Origin: Chryseobacterium glaciei
GTDB taxonomy: Bacteria; Bacteroidota; Bacteroidia; Flavobacteriales; Weeksellaceae
Assembly (NCBI RefSeq): GCF_001648155.1
Contig: NZ_CP015199.1
Coordinates: 992,001 to 1,056,000 of the forward strand
Length of the DNA stretch: 64,000 nucleotides
Reading direction: 5' to 3'
Position numbers and translations under genes: made by a program. Under the pieces are notes generated by a model that was not told the DNA's origin, searched no databases, and saw only the letters and a list, made by a program, of their open reading frames with translations. Below are positions 44,436 to 52,516 of the stretch, piece after piece (the first letter of the stretch is position 1; every line of letters starts with the position of its first letter).

Positions 44436-45116
44436 TTATGGAAATTCAACATTCAAAATCTTTTTGGTTTTTCTATCGAATGCCACATTGATAAAAGGAA
44501 AAAGAGTGTCTCTTTTACTTACTTCCCTGATTAATACTGTATGGCCTAAATTTGAATCATCAATAAACTCAAATCCCTGAAATTGTATTTCTTTAATTGG
44601 CCCTAGTTTTAAATCCATAGTAGAAAGCCCATCTTTTACTAATTTATCCTGAGGTCTAAACTTGGGAGCAAACATTTCAAGGATTCCATCATAATTTTTA
44701 TTTATTAAAAACGAATTAAACTTATCAACTTCAGGATAAATATCTTTTATTTCCTGCAATTCTTGTTTAGAGAAAGATTTTGAAATATTGGTACCATCAG
44801 GTAAAAGTATTTTTATTTTAATTAAATCATACTTATCCGGGTTTTGATTTTGATAAATTGTATATGCAATATTTGATGCATTAGATATTACTCTTTGAGG
44901 CTGTTTATCTATCAGTTCACTACCTTTAATTATTACCTCAAAATAATCACTACTTTTTCCATTAAAGGCTTCCACGCCTTTCATAGTATTAACATAACCT
45001 CCATAAAACTTCTGAACTTCTTCAACAGACTTTTTATCTTCGGGTGTTGTGGTTAATTTATTACAACTTATCAAAAATAGCAATAATAAAAAGGGTAAGA
45101 TTTTAATTGATCTCAT
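44436..45116 (-). CDS. Hypothetical lipoprotein
   Basis: 226 residues with a lipoprotein signal and lipobox LISC (Cys18). The mature part has a helical first third and a mixed C-terminal half with no recognised motif (FAPKFRPQDKLVK, VLIREVSKRDTLFPFINVAF). It is probably anchored on the periplasmic side of a membrane. It stands alone; its start is about 170 bases from the end of the MBL gene. The family was not recognised. Confidence 0.65.
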   Translation of the reverse strand: MRSIKILPFLLLLFLISCNKLTTTPEDKKSVEEVQKFYGGYVNTMKGVEAFNGKSSDYFEVIIKGSELIDKQPQRVISNASNIAYTIYQNQNPDKYDLIKIKILLPDGTNISKSFSKQELQEIKDIYPEVDKFNSFLINKNYDGILEMFAPKFRPQDKLVKDGLSTMDLKLGPIKEIQFQGFEFIDDSNLGHTVLIREVSKRDTLFPFINVAFDRKTKKILNVEFP

Positions 45117-45256
45117 GTATTGATTATTAGTTAATTTTTAAAATTCCTGTTACCTGCTTAAAGCTTTATAAAAGCGACTTTTCAATGAAAACCTCCAACC
45201 CAAACAGAAAGTTCAAATATAACGAAAATGTTTATTTTGTAAATCCCAAATAAACT

Positions 45257-45287
45257 AAAAGTACATACAGTAATTGCATGTACTTTT
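45257..45287 (-). terminator. Intrinsic terminator for the Rrf2-regulated operon
   Basis: A 10-bp perfect stem (AAAAGTACAT / ATGTACTTTT) with an 11-base loop lies 4 bases past the MBL stop. Confidence 0.7.
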
Positions 45288-45290
45288 GGC

Positions 45291-46466
45291 TTATTTTAAA
45301 ATCTTAAGAGTTCCTTTCGGATGATCTGATGATCCATCTGCTTTCAAGATATTTGAATAAATAACATTCTTATTATAATCCTGAATGTTGACAACGTTTA
45401 CACCAACTTTAGGTTCATACCAATAAACCATAAAAACATTTTTTGCAATTTCTGTTGCTGTATATTCAACAGTATCTGAAAGTCCCTTAACTTCACCTTT
45501 TGTTCCGACAAAAGACATCGTTTTATTGTCTTTAAAATCTAAAATAAATTGAGCGGTTCCAAAGTTAACTTCCACTTTTCGTCCAATTGCGGGATAAGGT
45601 GATCTTAAATCCCAATTCATTTCACCTAAGAAAACTTTCACTCCCATCACCAATTCATCTTTTCCGGGAAGACTTGGATATTTATTAACCATGAAATTAA
45701 CAATTGCTTCTGAAGTTTTATTTTCTGTGACTGCTTTTTTATAGTTTTCAAGATAATTTTTAACAAAATCCAACGAGTTTGGAGAAAGAGTCAGTTTTGC
45801 AAAATGGGAAGGTACAACCTGTGTCGGGTTCAATGCTTTCATGGCATCAATTTGCCCGATCCATTGATCAATAGCTTTTTGATTCTGTGTATCGGCCATC
45901 CAGAGATGAGAGTCTACAGAAACTGAAATACCGCCTACAACTGTTTTCAAAGAAGGAATCCAAAGAAAACTATGCGCTGAATCATCAGGATTTTGTTTAA
46001 TTTCAATTTTATTCCCTTCCAAATCAAGAATTGAATTTACCGCTTCCGGAATAATAATTTCAGAAGGCGAATCTTCTTTCAGTTGAGGTTTCCAAACTCC
46101 CAGTTTATCATCTTTTGAAGCCGAAATAAGATAAGCCGTTTGTGCGGTGGAAATAATTCTCACATTTGGAAAAGCTTTCTTAATAACATCCAATCCGAAA
46201 TAAAAATCAGGGTCGCTGTGCGAAATAAAAACCGTTTTCAGATTCTTTCCTGTCGCTTTTATTTCCTTAACAAGTTCCTCAGCATATTTCTTTTGAAACT
46301 GAGCATCAATGAGAATTGCATCTTTATCTCCGTAAATTATTGTTGAGGTAATGGGAAAAATCGCTTTTGAACCCGGATTGTAAACTTTAATCTTTAAATT
46401 TCCAGCAAATACAATGCTTACAAAACCCAATAAGATTATTAATGATAATAATTTCTTTCCTAACAT
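45291..46466 (-). CDS. Exported MBL-fold protein fused to a MoaF-like domain, degenerate metal site
   Basis: 391 residues with a signal peptide (LGFVSIVFAG). The metallo-beta-lactamase fold spans about 24-270 (ILIDAQ, TVFISHSDPDFYFGL, VVPSHFAKLTL). The usual HxHxDH motif reads His83-Ser-Asp85-Pro-Asp87-Phe88, so only the first His and one Asp fit. The C-terminal ~100 residues (GRKVEVNFGTAQFILDF, FVGTKG, NVFMVYWYEPKVGVNVVNIQDY) look like a MoaF-type calycin domain. The gene lies 14 bases after the NAD(P)-binding gene in what looks like an Rrf2-controlled operon. Its substrate is unknown and zinc binding is uncertain. Confidence 0.78.
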   Translation of the reverse strand: MLGKKLLSLIILLGFVSIVFAGNLKIKVYNPGSKAIFPITSTIIYGDKDAILIDAQFQKKYAEELVKEIKATGKNLKTVFISHSDPDFYFGLDVIKKAFPNVRIISTAQTAYLISASKDDKLGVWKPQLKEDSPSEIIIPEAVNSILDLEGNKIEIKQNPDDSAHSFLWIPSLKTVVGGISVSVDSHLWMADTQNQKAIDQWIGQIDAMKALNPTQVVPSHFAKLTLSPNSLDFVKNYLENYKKAVTENKTSEAIVNFMVNKYPSLPGKDELVMGVKVFLGEMNWDLRSPYPAIGRKVEVNFGTAQFILDFKDNKTMSFVGTKGEVKGLSDTVEYTATEIAKNVFMVYWYEPKVGVNVVNIQDYNKNVIYSNILKADGSSDHPKGTLKILK

Positions 46467-46480
46467 TATTGTTTTTTTAA

Positions 46481-47134
46481 TTAATAAGCAGCTGTAAAAC
46501 GTTCGCGAATATGGTTATTTTGCTCTAATTCATCAACCAAAACTACCGCAACATCTTCTACAGAAAGGATACTTCTTCCCTCTTCATTTAAAACGGGTGT
46601 TTCCAAAGAAGTTCTGTATTTACCTGTTCTTGATCCTACATTTGCCTGATTCATTTCAATAGCAGGGCTAAAGAATGTCCAGTCTAATGTATTATTTTCT
46701 TTGATTTTATTTAAATAATCTCTTGCTGCAGTTGCTCCCGGCTTGTATGCCTCAGGAAAATCCGGAGTATCAACAATCTGAACGCCATCTGCAATATAAA
46801 GACTTCCTGCGCCACCAACTGTAATAAATCTTTTAACGCCAGCTTTTTCAACCGCTTTCTCGATGTTTTCAGAACCTGTAAGGAAATCGTTGTAAAGATT
46901 TGGGTTCGTCCAACCTGCATTGAATGTGCTGATAACCGCATCGCTTCCTTTTAACGCTTCAGATAGTTCATCTATGTTATTTACATCGATACTTTTTGCA
47001 GACACTTTATCGTTTTGCTCTACTTTAGAAGCATCTCTCACGATAGCTTCTACCGCATATCCTCTGTTTGCTAATTCATTTACGACTTGAGTTCCTACAA
47101 ATCCTGTTGCACCAATTACTGCTACTTTTTTCAT
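46481..47134 (-). CDS. NAD(P)-binding atypical SDR, YwnB-like
   Basis: 217 residues. The Rossmann loop VIGATGFVGTQ is at the N-terminus, followed by IVRDASKV, DAVISTFNAGW, FITVGGAGSLYI and ARDYLNKIKENNTLDWTFFSPAIEM. This is the NAD(P)H-binding family typified by Bacillus YwnB, which in Bacillus is next to the Rrf2 regulator YwnA. The same pairing is seen here. The reaction is unknown; a redox or thiol-stress role is inferred. It is preceded by the 19-bp operator at 47156-47174. Confidence 0.82.
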   Translation of the reverse strand: MKKVAVIGATGFVGTQVVNELANRGYAVEAIVRDASKVEQNDKVSAKSIDVNNIDELSEALKGSDAVISTFNAGWTNPNLYNDFLTGSENIEKAVEKAGVKRFITVGGAGSLYIADGVQIVDTPDFPEAYKPGATAARDYLNKIKENNTLDWTFFSPAIEMNQANVGSRTGKYRTSLETPVLNEEGRSILSVEDVAVVLVDELEQNNHIRERFTAAY

Positions 47135-47155
47135 AATATTTTATTTTAAATTAAT

Positions 47156-47174
47156 TGTAATAAAACTTGTTACA
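47156..47174. promoter_or_regulatory. Rrf2-type operator, copy 2
   Basis: The palindrome TGTAATAAAACTTGTTACA (TGTAA-N9-TTACA) lies 22 bases upstream of the YwnB-like start. The reverse complement of the site at 47639-47657 differs at only one of 19 positions. Confidence 0.75.
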
Positions 47175-47191
47175 TTTATAGATAAAAAATT

Positions 47192-47602
47192 TTAATCGAA
47201 CTGATCAGTGAATTGCTTCAATGATTTATCTCCTAAAAATTTTACTACTAATTGATCTGTTTCTACAAACAAATCATTCAGATGATTATTGATTTCACGG
47301 CCGACGCTACAAATGGGATTCGGATTATTATTCTTCTTCCCTAACACTTCAGAATTTTTCACTGCTGAATAAATTTCAGAAATCGTTATAGAATCTGCAC
47401 CTTTTGAAAGCTGGCTTCCACCCTCTTTGCCCTGTCTGCTCGTTATTAAACCCGCTTCCCTAAGAACGCTGATCTCTTTACGAACAACCGCCGGATTTAT
47501 ATTGATACTACCCGCCATCCACTCAGAAGTTAACCACTCCTGCGGACTTTTGGCCAGTAAGGTCATAATATGTATCGCCGTAGCAAATCTTGTATTGTTC
47601 AT
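47192..47602 (-). CDS. Rrf2-family transcriptional regulator, YwnA-like
   Basis: 136 residues. The winged helix-turn-helix (ATAIHIMTLLAKSPQEWLTSEWMA, then VVRKEISVLREAGLITSRQGKEGG) is typical of Rrf2. Unlike IscR or NsrR it lacks the three clustered Cys for an iron-sulfur cluster. It has one Cys (Cys98, NPICSVG) at the effector-domain position used by redox-sensing YwnA/CymR-like members. It probably represses itself and the downstream NAD(P)-binding and MBL genes through the two 19-bp palindromes. Confidence 0.88.
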   Translation of the reverse strand: MNNTRFATAIHIMTLLAKSPQEWLTSEWMAGSININPAVVRKEISVLREAGLITSRQGKEGGSQLSKGADSITISEIYSAVKNSEVLGKKNNNPNPICSVGREINNHLNDLFVETDQLVVKFLGDKSLKQFTDQFD

Positions 47603-47615
47603 CTTAATTTCATGG

Positions 47616-47623
47616 CAAAGATA
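47616..47623 (-). promoter_or_regulatory. Bacteroidetes -7 promoter motif for the Rrf2 gene
   Basis: The minus strand reads TATCTTTG, 13 bases before the start codon. A TTTG about 20 bases further upstream falls inside the operator at 47639-47657, so repressor bound there would block the -33 region. Confidence 0.65.
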
Positions 47624-47638
47624 GACAAATTTTTCAAA

Positions 47639-47657
47639 TGTAACAAATTTTATTACA
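47639..47657. promoter_or_regulatory. Rrf2-type operator, copy 1
   Basis: The plus strand reads TGTAACAAATTTTATTACA, a TGTAA-N9-TTACA dyad. It overlaps the predicted -33 region of the Rrf2 promoter and matches the site at 47156-47174 at 18 of 19 positions in reverse complement. Confidence 0.75.
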
Positions 47658-47669
47658 GTTAAATTTTTC

Positions 47670-48620
47670 TTAAAGAATTAATTTATCTAAATCCAGCAAT
47701 AAATAATTGATATTCTGATTAATCGTTCGTGTGGCCGATTGCATTTGATTCAACATGGCAGCCCGATTATGAAGATCATCCGCTCGGTAATATCCGCCAT
47801 CACTGAAAATAACCGACTGATCAGCTTCTGTTTTACTGTCATCAAACTGATAATGCAACCATCTTTCTTTCATACTCTGAATAATAGAATGTGTTTCTTT
47901 ATTCGAAAACTTTTTCTCAGTGTACATGTACCAAATGAATGGCGGAAAGTTCGGAGATTCCAATTTTTCTTTCCAAATATCTCTTAAAAGGTTTCTTGAA
48001 TGTACGAATTCAACCTTTTTACCTTTCGGATTTAATGTTGCTAAACCAAAACCTGCTCCCAAAGCTCCACCACCAATATCAATTGCACTGCTCCATGCGT
48101 CATCCTTTACAATTCCTCCAGCGATAGATGCGGCCGCACCGGCAACAATTGAATATAAAATCAGTTTATTACTTTTTGAATCATTAAGATTATCAACATA
48201 ATTTCCAATTTGGGCAACGCGCTCTCCTTCGCAGTCGAATTCTGCGGCTACAGCATCCAATTCGGTCAGCGAGATGGTTATTTTGCTATTAATCCTTGTT
48301 TTAAGCTGTAAAACTTTAACCTGAGAACTCAAAGAAGAATCTTTTTTAAGTTCCATAATTTGATGTACCTCATCAAGATTATCCAACGCATTTAAAATCA
48401 AAATACTTTGATCAGAAAACATAGGTTTAAGATCTTTATTCGCTAATAAAATAGAATCTGAATTATATGAAGGTAATTTATTAGGATAGTTATATTGAAA
48501 AGGAGCCTTGCAATAGCTGTCTTTCAAGGTAAGAATATTCTGCTTTATAGCCTGATTTTTCTTGGAAACACAGGAGGTGATTACACTAAGAACGGTTAAA
48601 AGGTAAAATATTTTTTTCAT
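47670..48620 (-). CDS. Hypothetical lipoprotein with a Gly/Ala-rich membrane segment
   Basis: 316 residues with a lipoprotein signal (lipobox ITSC, Cys17). A helical middle region precedes a Gly/Ala-rich hydrophobic stretch (LILYSIVAGAAASIAGGIV and IDIGGGALGAGFGLA) that resembles glycine-zipper segments. A soluble C-terminal part follows, ending with a Leu-rich helix. It could insert in or span a membrane. The family and role were not recognised. It ends 12 bases before the Rrf2 operator and starts after the FKBP terminator. Confidence 0.65.
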   Translation of the reverse strand: MKKIFYLLTVLSVITSCVSKKNQAIKQNILTLKDSYCKAPFQYNYPNKLPSYNSDSILLANKDLKPMFSDQSILILNALDNLDEVHQIMELKKDSSLSSQVKVLQLKTRINSKITISLTELDAVAAEFDCEGERVAQIGNYVDNLNDSKSNKLILYSIVAGAAASIAGGIVKDDAWSSAIDIGGGALGAGFGLATLNPKGKKVEFVHSRNLLRDIWKEKLESPNFPPFIWYMYTEKKFSNKETHSIIQSMKERWLHYQFDDSKTEADQSVIFSDGGYYRADDLHNRAAMLNQMQSATRTINQNINYLLLDLDKLIL

Positions 48621-48694
48621 TCAGATTTGTTTTATTTGTGTAAAGGTTAGAATCACCTTTAATTGATTAACTCAATACGAATATAACAAAATAA

Positions 48695-48725
48695 AAAAAT
48701 TTACCCGAAGTTCAGGTAAATTTTT
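48695..48725 (-). terminator. Intrinsic terminator for the FKBP gene
   Basis: An 11-bp perfect stem (AAAAATTTACC / GGTAAATTTTT) with a 9-base loop and A/T tracts on both sides lies 20 bases past the FKBP stop. Confidence 0.8.
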
Positions 48726-48744
48726 AATTTATATGTAAGCTAGA

Positions 48745-49179
48745 TTACTTAATTCCTAACAATTCTACAACAAAAACAAGGGTACTGTTTGGTCCAATCT
48801 CTTTGCTAACTTCTTGCTCTCCATACGCCAAATGTGCAGGAATAATCAATCTCCACTTGCTTCCTACAGGCATTAATTGTAATGCTTCCGTCCAACCCTT
48901 AATTACTTTGTTCAAAGGAAAAGAAGCTGGTGTTCCTCTTTTTACAGAGCTATCGAAAACTTTTCCGCCAATTGTAGTTCCGTGGTAGTGGCATTTTACC
49001 ATAGATTTAGGCCCTGGCTTTGCACCGTCTCCTTCGGTAATGATCTCATATTGCAAACCACTTGGCAATTGCACTACGCTTTCTCTTTTACCGTATTCTT
49101 CCATGTATTCCTTACCATCGTTAAGGTTTTTCTCTGCTAATTCTTTTTTACGCTTAAATAACAAATCTGCTACTCCCAT
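48745..49179 (-). CDS. FKBP-type peptidyl-prolyl cis-trans isomerase
   Basis: 144 residues with no signal peptide, so cytoplasmic. A short charged N-terminal helix precedes the FKBP domain (about 35-144): LPSGLQYEIITEGDG, VKCHYHGTTIGGKVFDSS, VIKGWTEALQLMPVGSKWRLIIP, AYGEQ and LVFVVELLGIK. The arrangement is Mip/FkpA-like but without the export signal. It catalyses proline isomerisation. It is transcribed alone, from the -7 element at 49194-49201 to the hairpin at 48695-48725. Confidence 0.92.
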   Translation of the reverse strand: MGVADLLFKRKKELAEKNLNDGKEYMEEYGKRESVVQLPSGLQYEIITEGDGAKPGPKSMVKCHYHGTTIGGKVFDSSVKRGTPASFPLNKVIKGWTEALQLMPVGSKWRLIIPAHLAYGEQEVSKEIGPNSTLVFVVELLGIK

Positions 49180-49193
49180 AATTTAATTTTTTA

Positions 49194-49201
49194 CAAAGAT
49201 A
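49194..49201 (-). promoter_or_regulatory. Bacteroidetes -7 promoter motif for the FKBP gene
   Basis: The minus strand reads TATCTTTG, 14 bases before the start codon. Confidence 0.55.
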
Positions 49202-49354
49202 AGATTTTGGAGCGGGAAGAATGAAGCTGGAGGATGGAAGTTTTGGAAGCTCGTAATTACCTCAATTCTAAACATCTCCAAAAATTCAAATAAGATTAAT
49301 ATTATCTTAACGTATATCTCGAAACTTGGCGTTATAATTGGATTTTAAAACTAA

Positions 49355-50353
49355 ATGCCAGATCCACTAAAATATAACAAGAAATTTGACCAATTGTCGG
49401 ACGAGGAAAAAGAACTCCTCGAAATCAATAAAAAAAGCATTACCGATTTTGTTGAGCAGTCTCCATCAGTAAGCGATGTTGATTATGCTACCCGAAATGC
49501 TCACGCAAAAACCTATGCTGTTGCAAAAGGTGAATTTTTAATTGACCCCAATATTCCAAATGAACTGAAACAGTTTTTTGATAAAGAAAAATTTGATTTA
49601 ACGATACGATTTTCCAATGCTCATTTAAAGGTTAAAAATAACAAAAAAGATATTCCGGCTTATGGATTTTCCGTGAAAATAAAAGATGAAAACGGACAGT
49701 TGCTTGCCAATTATCCTTTGGTGAATTTTCCGTTATTTCCTATTAATTCTGTAAGTACTTTTTTGAAATTATTTACTTCAGTTAATCGGTTTTTCATTAA
49801 AAAATGGAGTTCATTTTCATTAATGATACAAATATTGAAAGTGATTCCGTCTACTTTTACAGGCTCATTTTTAAAGAATATCATTAAGCTTTTACTTCAT
49901 AAAAATGATTTTTTCCTTTCCTTCGATTATCATTCTGTGGGAGCTTACCGATTGGGAGAAAATATGATTAAAATAAAGCTGAGTCCAAGATATGTTGATA
50001 AAAATTTCGGAAAGAAATTAAAGGTTAAAGATGCTATTGAAAGTTATTTTAAATCTAACGAATTTGCAGCTGATATTTTAATTCAAATTTGTTATAATCT
50101 GGAGGATCAACCTATCAATAAACTCAATATTGAATGGAAAAATTCACCATTTATAAAAATTGGGGAAGTAAAAATTGAAAAAAATACTCTGCTTGATCCG
50201 CGTTCCTGTGAAAACGAAATGCTTTCTTTTAATCCTTTTGAAAGTAAAGCCTTCTTTCAGCCTGTCGGAAAAATACAGAAACTTCGGGATGAAGCCTATA
50301 AGGTTTCAATGCAGACGAGACTTAAGATTAATAAGTTATTGAAATATAAGTAG
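49355..50353 (+). CDS. Catalase-fold heme protein (small catalase family)
   Basis: 332 residues, about two thirds of a monofunctional catalase, with no signal peptide. Distal heme side: TRNAHAKTYAVAKGEF with His50, and TIRFSNAH. FSVKIKD, FDYHSVGAYRLGENMIKIKLSP and SFNPFESKAFFQPVGKIQKL follow the small catalase-related family. The proximal heme ligand pattern R-x-x-x-Y is present as Arg311-Tyr315. Members include peroxidase-like and lipid-hydroperoxide-converting enzymes, so classical catalase activity should not be assumed. It is a lone gene. Confidence 0.75.
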   Translation: MPDPLKYNKKFDQLSDEEKELLEINKKSITDFVEQSPSVSDVDYATRNAHAKTYAVAKGEFLIDPNIPNELKQFFDKEKFDLTIRFSNAHLKVKNNKKDIPAYGFSVKIKDENGQLLANYPLVNFPLFPINSVSTFLKLFTSVNRFFIKKWSSFSLMIQILKVIPSTFTGSFLKNIIKLLLHKNDFFLSFDYHSVGAYRLGENMIKIKLSPRYVDKNFGKKLKVKDAIESYFKSNEFAADILIQICYNLEDQPINKLNIEWKNSPFIKIGEVKIEKNTLLDPRSCENEMLSFNPFESKAFFQPVGKIQKLRDEAYKVSMQTRLKINKLLKYK

Positions 50354-50455
50354 GTAAAGGGTAATTATGAATAGTAGGCATAGTATTTGTCATAGAAATC
50401 AGAATGACAAAATTTATGGATATTTTCAAATATTGAAAATAATGACTTCCACCCT

Positions 50456-50540
50456 AGCCCCGATTGTAACGACATCCTTTTTTGTTGCGGCGGAGCGAAG
50501 CGGAGCCGTAGCCAAAAAGATACAGTGGAAAGCGGGATTA
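50456..50540. repeat. GC-rich interspersed repeat-like segment, second member
   Basis: Begins AGCCCCGATTGTAACGACAT, carries the self-complementary core GGCGGAGCGAAGCGGAGCC and ends AAAAAGATACAGTGGAAAGC. Block order matches 30388-30480. It stands out by GC content. No coding capacity is supported. Confidence 0.55.
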
Positions 50541-50562
50541 AGCTTCTAAAAAAATTCAAATA

Positions 50563-50595
50563 AAAAAGGCTCTACAATTTGTAAAGCCTTTCTAT
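50563..50595. terminator. Intrinsic terminator, terC side
   Basis: A 13-bp stem with one mismatch (AAAGGCTCTACAA / TTGTAAAGCCTTT), A- and T-rich on both sides, lies 20 bases past the terC stop. Confidence 0.75.
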
Positions 50596-50614
50596 TTTTA
50601 AATTTTAATTGATA

Positions 50615-51703
50615 TTATTCTTCAATTTTATCTTTTTCCTCGTCTTTATCAGGGAATATGATTGATAAAAGAACCGAGATCACCAATACTCCACCCACAA
50701 TTCCTAATGAAACTGGTGATGAAATGTGAATCCATGGTGCAATTAGCATTTTAACTCCAATGAAAGATAGGATAATTGCCAAACCATAAGGTAATTTGCT
50801 GAACATATGAATAAAATTCGCCAACAGGAAATACAATGATCTAAGACCTAAAATTGCAAAGATATTCGATGTATAAAGGATAAACGGATCATTTGAGATC
50901 GCAAAGATCGCAGGAATTGAATCCACTGCGAAAAGTACATCCGTAAACTCAATAACCGCAACTACAACCAAAAGTGGTGTTGCCATTTTGATTCCGTTTT
51001 GAACAGTGAAGAACTTGTCTTTGTCGTAATTATCAGAAACTTTCCAGAAGCTTTTGATCAATTTTGCACCTGCAGAATCGCCAAAATCTTCATCGTCTCC
51101 GTCATCTCCTCCACCCCAGGATTTTATTCCTGCGTAAATTAGGAAGATTCCAAAAAGGGTCATTACAACATTAATAGTTACCGCCTGACCAAAAATCGTC
51201 ATCTCCGGTAAATACGTTAAGTTGATCAATCCAACACCTGCAAAAATGAAAATCGCCCTGAATATCAACGCTCCGATAATTCCCCAAAACAATACTTTAT
51301 GATGAAGGTGTTTTGGAACTTTAAAGAATCCAAAAACAAGGATAAATACAAATAAATTATCTACCGACAAGGCTTTTTCAACCCAATAAGCGGCTTGATA
51401 TTGTGTAAATTTTTCTACTGCTAATGCATGGCTCACCGGAGTTCCGTCTGTATTGAAAACCCAATACACCACTCCCGAGAAGATCATTGATAATGAAATC
51501 CACACTACAGACCAAATCGTAGCTTCTTTCGAAGAAACTTCATGGCTTTTTTTGTTGAAAACTCCTAAATCCAGAAGTAACATGATAACAACCGTTATCG
51601 CAAACCCCCACACCAAACCAGGGTGCAGTTCTAAAATACTTTGATGTTGTTCCACTATGTATGTGTTATTATATGATAAAAGCAATAACTGTATGATGTA
51701 CAA
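50615..51703 (-). CDS. terC: TerC-family integral membrane protein
   Basis: 362 residues from the ATG at 51703; the GTG at 51655 (VEQHQSILELHP, 346 residues) is an alternative start that removes an odd 16-residue leader. About nine membrane helices occur, with TerC motifs LLLDLGVFNKK, YWVEKALSVDNLFVFILVF, EFTDVLFAVDSIPAIFAISNDPF and SLYFLLANFIHMF. An acidic loop (GGGDDGDDEDFGD) lies near the middle. TerC proteins are linked to tellurite resistance and, in other bacteria, to manganese export; the metal-type role here is inferred. It lies downstream of the Ter operon, separated from terD-2 by a REP-like repeat. Confidence 0.9.
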   Translation of the reverse strand: MYIIQLLLLSYNNTYIVEQHQSILELHPGLVWGFAITVVIMLLLDLGVFNKKSHEVSSKEATIWSVVWISLSMIFSGVVYWVFNTDGTPVSHALAVEKFTQYQAAYWVEKALSVDNLFVFILVFGFFKVPKHLHHKVLFWGIIGALIFRAIFIFAGVGLINLTYLPEMTIFGQAVTINVVMTLFGIFLIYAGIKSWGGGDDGDDEDFGDSAGAKLIKSFWKVSDNYDKDKFFTVQNGIKMATPLLVVVAVIEFTDVLFAVDSIPAIFAISNDPFILYTSNIFAILGLRSLYFLLANFIHMFSKLPYGLAIILSFIGVKMLIAPWIHISSPVSLGIVGGVLVISVLLSIIFPDKDEEKDKIEE

Positions 51704-51758
51704 TTATTGCTAATAATTAATTTTAATATGTATAATTAATTTCTGCTCAATTAATAAG

Positions 51759-51821
51759 TTTTGGCTAAAGCCAAATTTGAAACTTATTTGTTGTAAACGG
51801 GCTAAAGCCCGTTCCTATTGA
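51759..51821. repeat. GGCTAAAGCC interspersed repeat, copy 2
   Basis: TTTTGGCTAAAGCC at 51759-51772 is followed after 23 bases by the CGGGCTAAAGCCCG hairpin block at 51796-51821. Same two-block layout as 31395-31458. It sits between terD-2 and terC. Confidence 0.75.
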
Positions 51822-51840
51822 ACTAAAACCAATAATTTAT

Positions 51841-52452
51841 TTACAAATATTTCTGCTGAACAGTTTTAATAGTTTCTTCTAATTTTCTGTCTGCTGTAGG
51901 ATCTCCGATTGCGTTGAATTTCCATTCTCCGTTTCTCTTGTAGAAAACTCCCATTACCATGGCAACGTGACCTTTGAAAGAAGCATCATTCGCGATATCA
52001 TATTTAGCAAAAACTTCTCTTACATTGGTTGGAGTTCCTTCGTAAATTCTGATTGAAGCAAAAGGAATTGTTCCGAAATCCTGACCTCTATAACTGTTCA
52101 AAACCAATGCAACGTGCTCTACACTAGCATCTAACTGACTGAAATCAATAGTAATAACTTCGTTATCAAGACCATCGTCTCCATTTACGTCACCTGTTAA
52201 ATCATCACCGCTGTGCTTTACAGAACCGTTTTTAGATTTTAGGTTTCCGAAATAAATTACTTCAGTAGAATTTTTATTAGAATCGTATAAAATACAGCTT
52301 CCGTCTAAGTCTACCGCCTCTCTTGTAACTCCTCCGAAGAACCCTTTTTTCTCAATTGCACCCCAGTTGATCCCAACACAAGCCTGCGTAAGAGCTGTAC
52401 CGTTTTCCTTCGTAAGGTTTATTCTTTGACCTTTTTGTAAGTTAATAGCCAT
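51841..52452 (-). CDS. terD: TerD-family calcium-binding stress protein, second copy
   Basis: 203 residues. TerD fold with the calcium-site motifs VDLDGSCILYD, VKHSGDDLTGDVNGDDG and YEGTPTNVREVF, plus the C-terminal NGEWKFNAIGD. It lacks a signal peptide. TerD domains bind calcium and occur in cytoplasmic stress complexes. It is longer than the other copy (184 residues) and diverges in the N-terminal loop. Genes for an unknown protein and TelA precede it. Confidence 0.9.
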   Translation of the reverse strand: MAINLQKGQRINLTKENGTALTQACVGINWGAIEKKGFFGGVTREAVDLDGSCILYDSNKNSTEVIYFGNLKSKNGSVKHSGDDLTGDVNGDDGLDNEVITIDFSQLDASVEHVALVLNSYRGQDFGTIPFASIRIYEGTPTNVREVFAKYDIANDASFKGHVAMVMGVFYKRNGEWKFNAIGDPTADRKLEETIKTVQQKYL

Positions 52453-52516
52453 CTTTTTATGTTTAGTTGTTTATTATTTGTTTGGGCAAATTTTGCCTTA
52501 GCTTTTCAGCTTTTTA

